Shown here piece after piece: positions 62,808 through 64,000 of a stretch of 64,000 bases of DNA. The DNA is from Polytrichum commune. Its lineage: Eukaryota > Streptophyta > Polytrichopsida > Polytrichales > Polytrichaceae. Under the pieces are notes generated by a model. That model saw only the letters and a program-made list of their open reading frames with translations, was not told the DNA's origin and made no database searches. A program made the position numbers and the translations under genes. The DNA lies in contig OX485807.1 in NCBI GenBank assembly GCA_950295325.1, positions 21,487,666 through 21,551,665 of the forward strand. Reading direction: 5' to 3'. Each line of letters opens with the position of its first letter. Position 1 is the stretch's first letter.

Positions 62808-63250
62808 TCCTCCTCCTCATCGCTGCAAACCCTAGCACCACCATCGGTCCAGCACAATACAATGCGCTTCCCTCTCCCCTCCCCAACAAACAAACAAACA
62901 ATTTACCTCATAAAGTGCGCGTAGGTACTCATGATGCCAAGGACGTGGATTGATTTTTCCCAAGGGAAGGGACCGATTGTGGCGCTGCTGCCAAATCTCT
63001 AGAGTACAGGGCCAGCCTTGCCTTCAGAATTCGTACATCACACTCACAGACTTGCTTGCTTGCAATCTCTTCGTCCAGACTCCAGACACACACGCGAGGG
63101 CCATGATGGCAAGGGCAGGGCAGGGCAGGGCAGGGCAGGAGGACAAAGAGAAGGGGCAAAGGCAAGGGCAAGGCAAGGCCTCTTCTCTATCCACATCTTA
63201 GGGGCCTCTTCACACTGCCCTTTAGGCTCTTGGATTTAGGCACGAGGGTC
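62808..63250 (-). promoter_or_regulatory. Probable promoter and 5-prime UTR of the membrane-protein gene
   Basis: GC-rich sequence with the GGGCA microsatellite lies directly upstream of the first exon. An out-of-frame ATG at about 62,823 precedes the main start and could open an overlapping upstream frame. No core promoter element was identified. Confidence 0.35.
63111..63139. repeat. (GGGCA)n pentanucleotide microsatellite upstream of the membrane-protein gene
   Basis: About six units, 300 bp upstream of the first ATG at 62,807. Confidence 0.9.
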
Positions 63251-63425
63251 ATACTACATAAGGTGCTCACTCTTCTTAATCGGACACTAATATTTGAGTG
63301 GTGTATGATAAGGTTTGCAATTAAGAACGGATATTGTATTTGGGTGGGAGGGGTGAAGGACACGTGTCATGATGAGATTGGATTTGTGTGGTCAAAATGT
63401 GGATATCGTTTTAGGTTCAATAGTT
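63250..63425. repeat. Dispersed repeat family A, partial copy
   Basis: CTAATATTTGAGTGGTGTATG, AAGAACGGATA and GACACGTGTCATGATGAGATTGG match the family core, also seen at 18,390-18,430 and 21,505-21,560. Confidence 0.5.
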
Positions 63426-63430
63426 AGCAC

Positions 63431-63535
63431 CAGTGCCCATGAAGTTTTGGGGCATAGTCGGTCATGATCCTAGTGATTCTAAATCCAACCGGTTACATGT
63501 TGACATCTTCCAGTTTTGCTTTCATTCATTTATTT
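63431..63535. repeat. Dispersed repeat, pair with 4,940-5,045
   Basis: Same-orientation copy, about 90 percent identical over its core by eye. It is followed by AACCGGTT repeats at 63,590-63,630. Confidence 0.75.
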
Positions 63536-64000
63536 TATATTTTTCTATAGGTTCCTTTAAAATGTTCGGTAGATTTCTTGAAGTCTTGAACTTCAACCGG
63601 TTATTTCTTGAACTCAACCGGTTCATCTGCAACTAATTAACCGCCGGTTCTTCCCGGACACAAGTTAGCACCATTGGGAGGGTTTACATAACATTACTTG
63701 GCACTAGGGTGTTTGCACCCCTATTGTCGGGAATTATGCAAGAATTATCCCCTGATTATTTTGGGCCGTCCTAGCAAATTGAACCGTTGTTAGGGTGAGT
63801 ATTGAGCATTTTGCAAGAGTGATAGCCATGTGGGCTTCTATCAGCGGAGCTTATATTCTTGTTTACTTTTGTTTCTAACTTGCATGCCTAGTCGTAGTGG
63901 CAAGGCGTGGGCTAGAGTGTCATCCATTGTAGTCATTTACTACTTTATGTAGTGAGCTAGTCGGGAATAAAAGATGCGATATCCACTCATGCTTAAGCTC

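Noticed and set aside
62582-62893. 103-aa minus-strand frame starting upstream of the membrane-protein gene
   Set aside because: An Arg-rich shadow in another frame; only the frame from 62,807 or 62,732 joins exon 2 in phase.

Overview
The window looks like nuclear DNA of a land plant. Genes are split into many short exons with GT-AG introns, spacers are AT-rich, relics of mobile DNA are dense, and two of the three genes belong to families I recognise from plants. The low gene density and the style of the repeats suggest a bryophyte or another seed-free plant, but I cannot fix the species. No rRNA, tRNA, organellar or bacterial-type feature was seen.

I could rebuild three protein-coding genes exon by exon. 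All three lie head to tail on the minus strand. (1) A 20-exon MORC-family GHKL ATPase lies at 24,283-33,243 (805 codons plus stop, all phases consistent). (2) A 10-exon TRAIP/NOPO-like RING-H2 E3 ubiquitin ligase lies at 44,499-50,322 (585 codons plus stop, all phases consistent). (3) A 5-exon gene at 58,764-62,807 encodes a single-pass membrane protein with a long acidic soluble part and no function I recognise. The first two families act on chromatin and on genome maintenance. Nothing in the window links the three genes functionally.

Layout. 1-24.2 kb is gene-poor repeat DNA: a 340-bp tandem duplication with microsatellites (1.7-2.4 kb), a decayed transposase-like coding relic (9.4-10.5 kb), a 929-bp element with terminal inverted repeats (14.9-15.8 kb), a possible SINE (16.0 kb), and a small hairpin element (19.85 kb). 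The MORC gene follows, with a GC-richer upstream region to 34.8 kb. 34.8-44.5 kb holds two long foldback elements (36.6-37.4 and 41.0-41.7 kb) and a second TIR element (40.2-40.7 kb). The TRAIP-like gene follows. Its first exon is tandemly duplicated upstream as a dead copy that has lost the ATG and two zinc ligands but kept its length and splice donor. 51.4-57.4 kb is spacer ending in a truncated non-LTR retrotransposon whose RNase H domain is split by a 974-bp solo LTR-like insertion with a 5-bp target duplication. In the third gene, intron 1 is mostly a five-copy array of about 220 bp.

I found no wholly new system that I can prove. The best candidates for a second look are the degenerate TRAIP first exon, the nested retrotransposon, the two look-alike foldback elements, the intronic array and the uncharacterised membrane protein.
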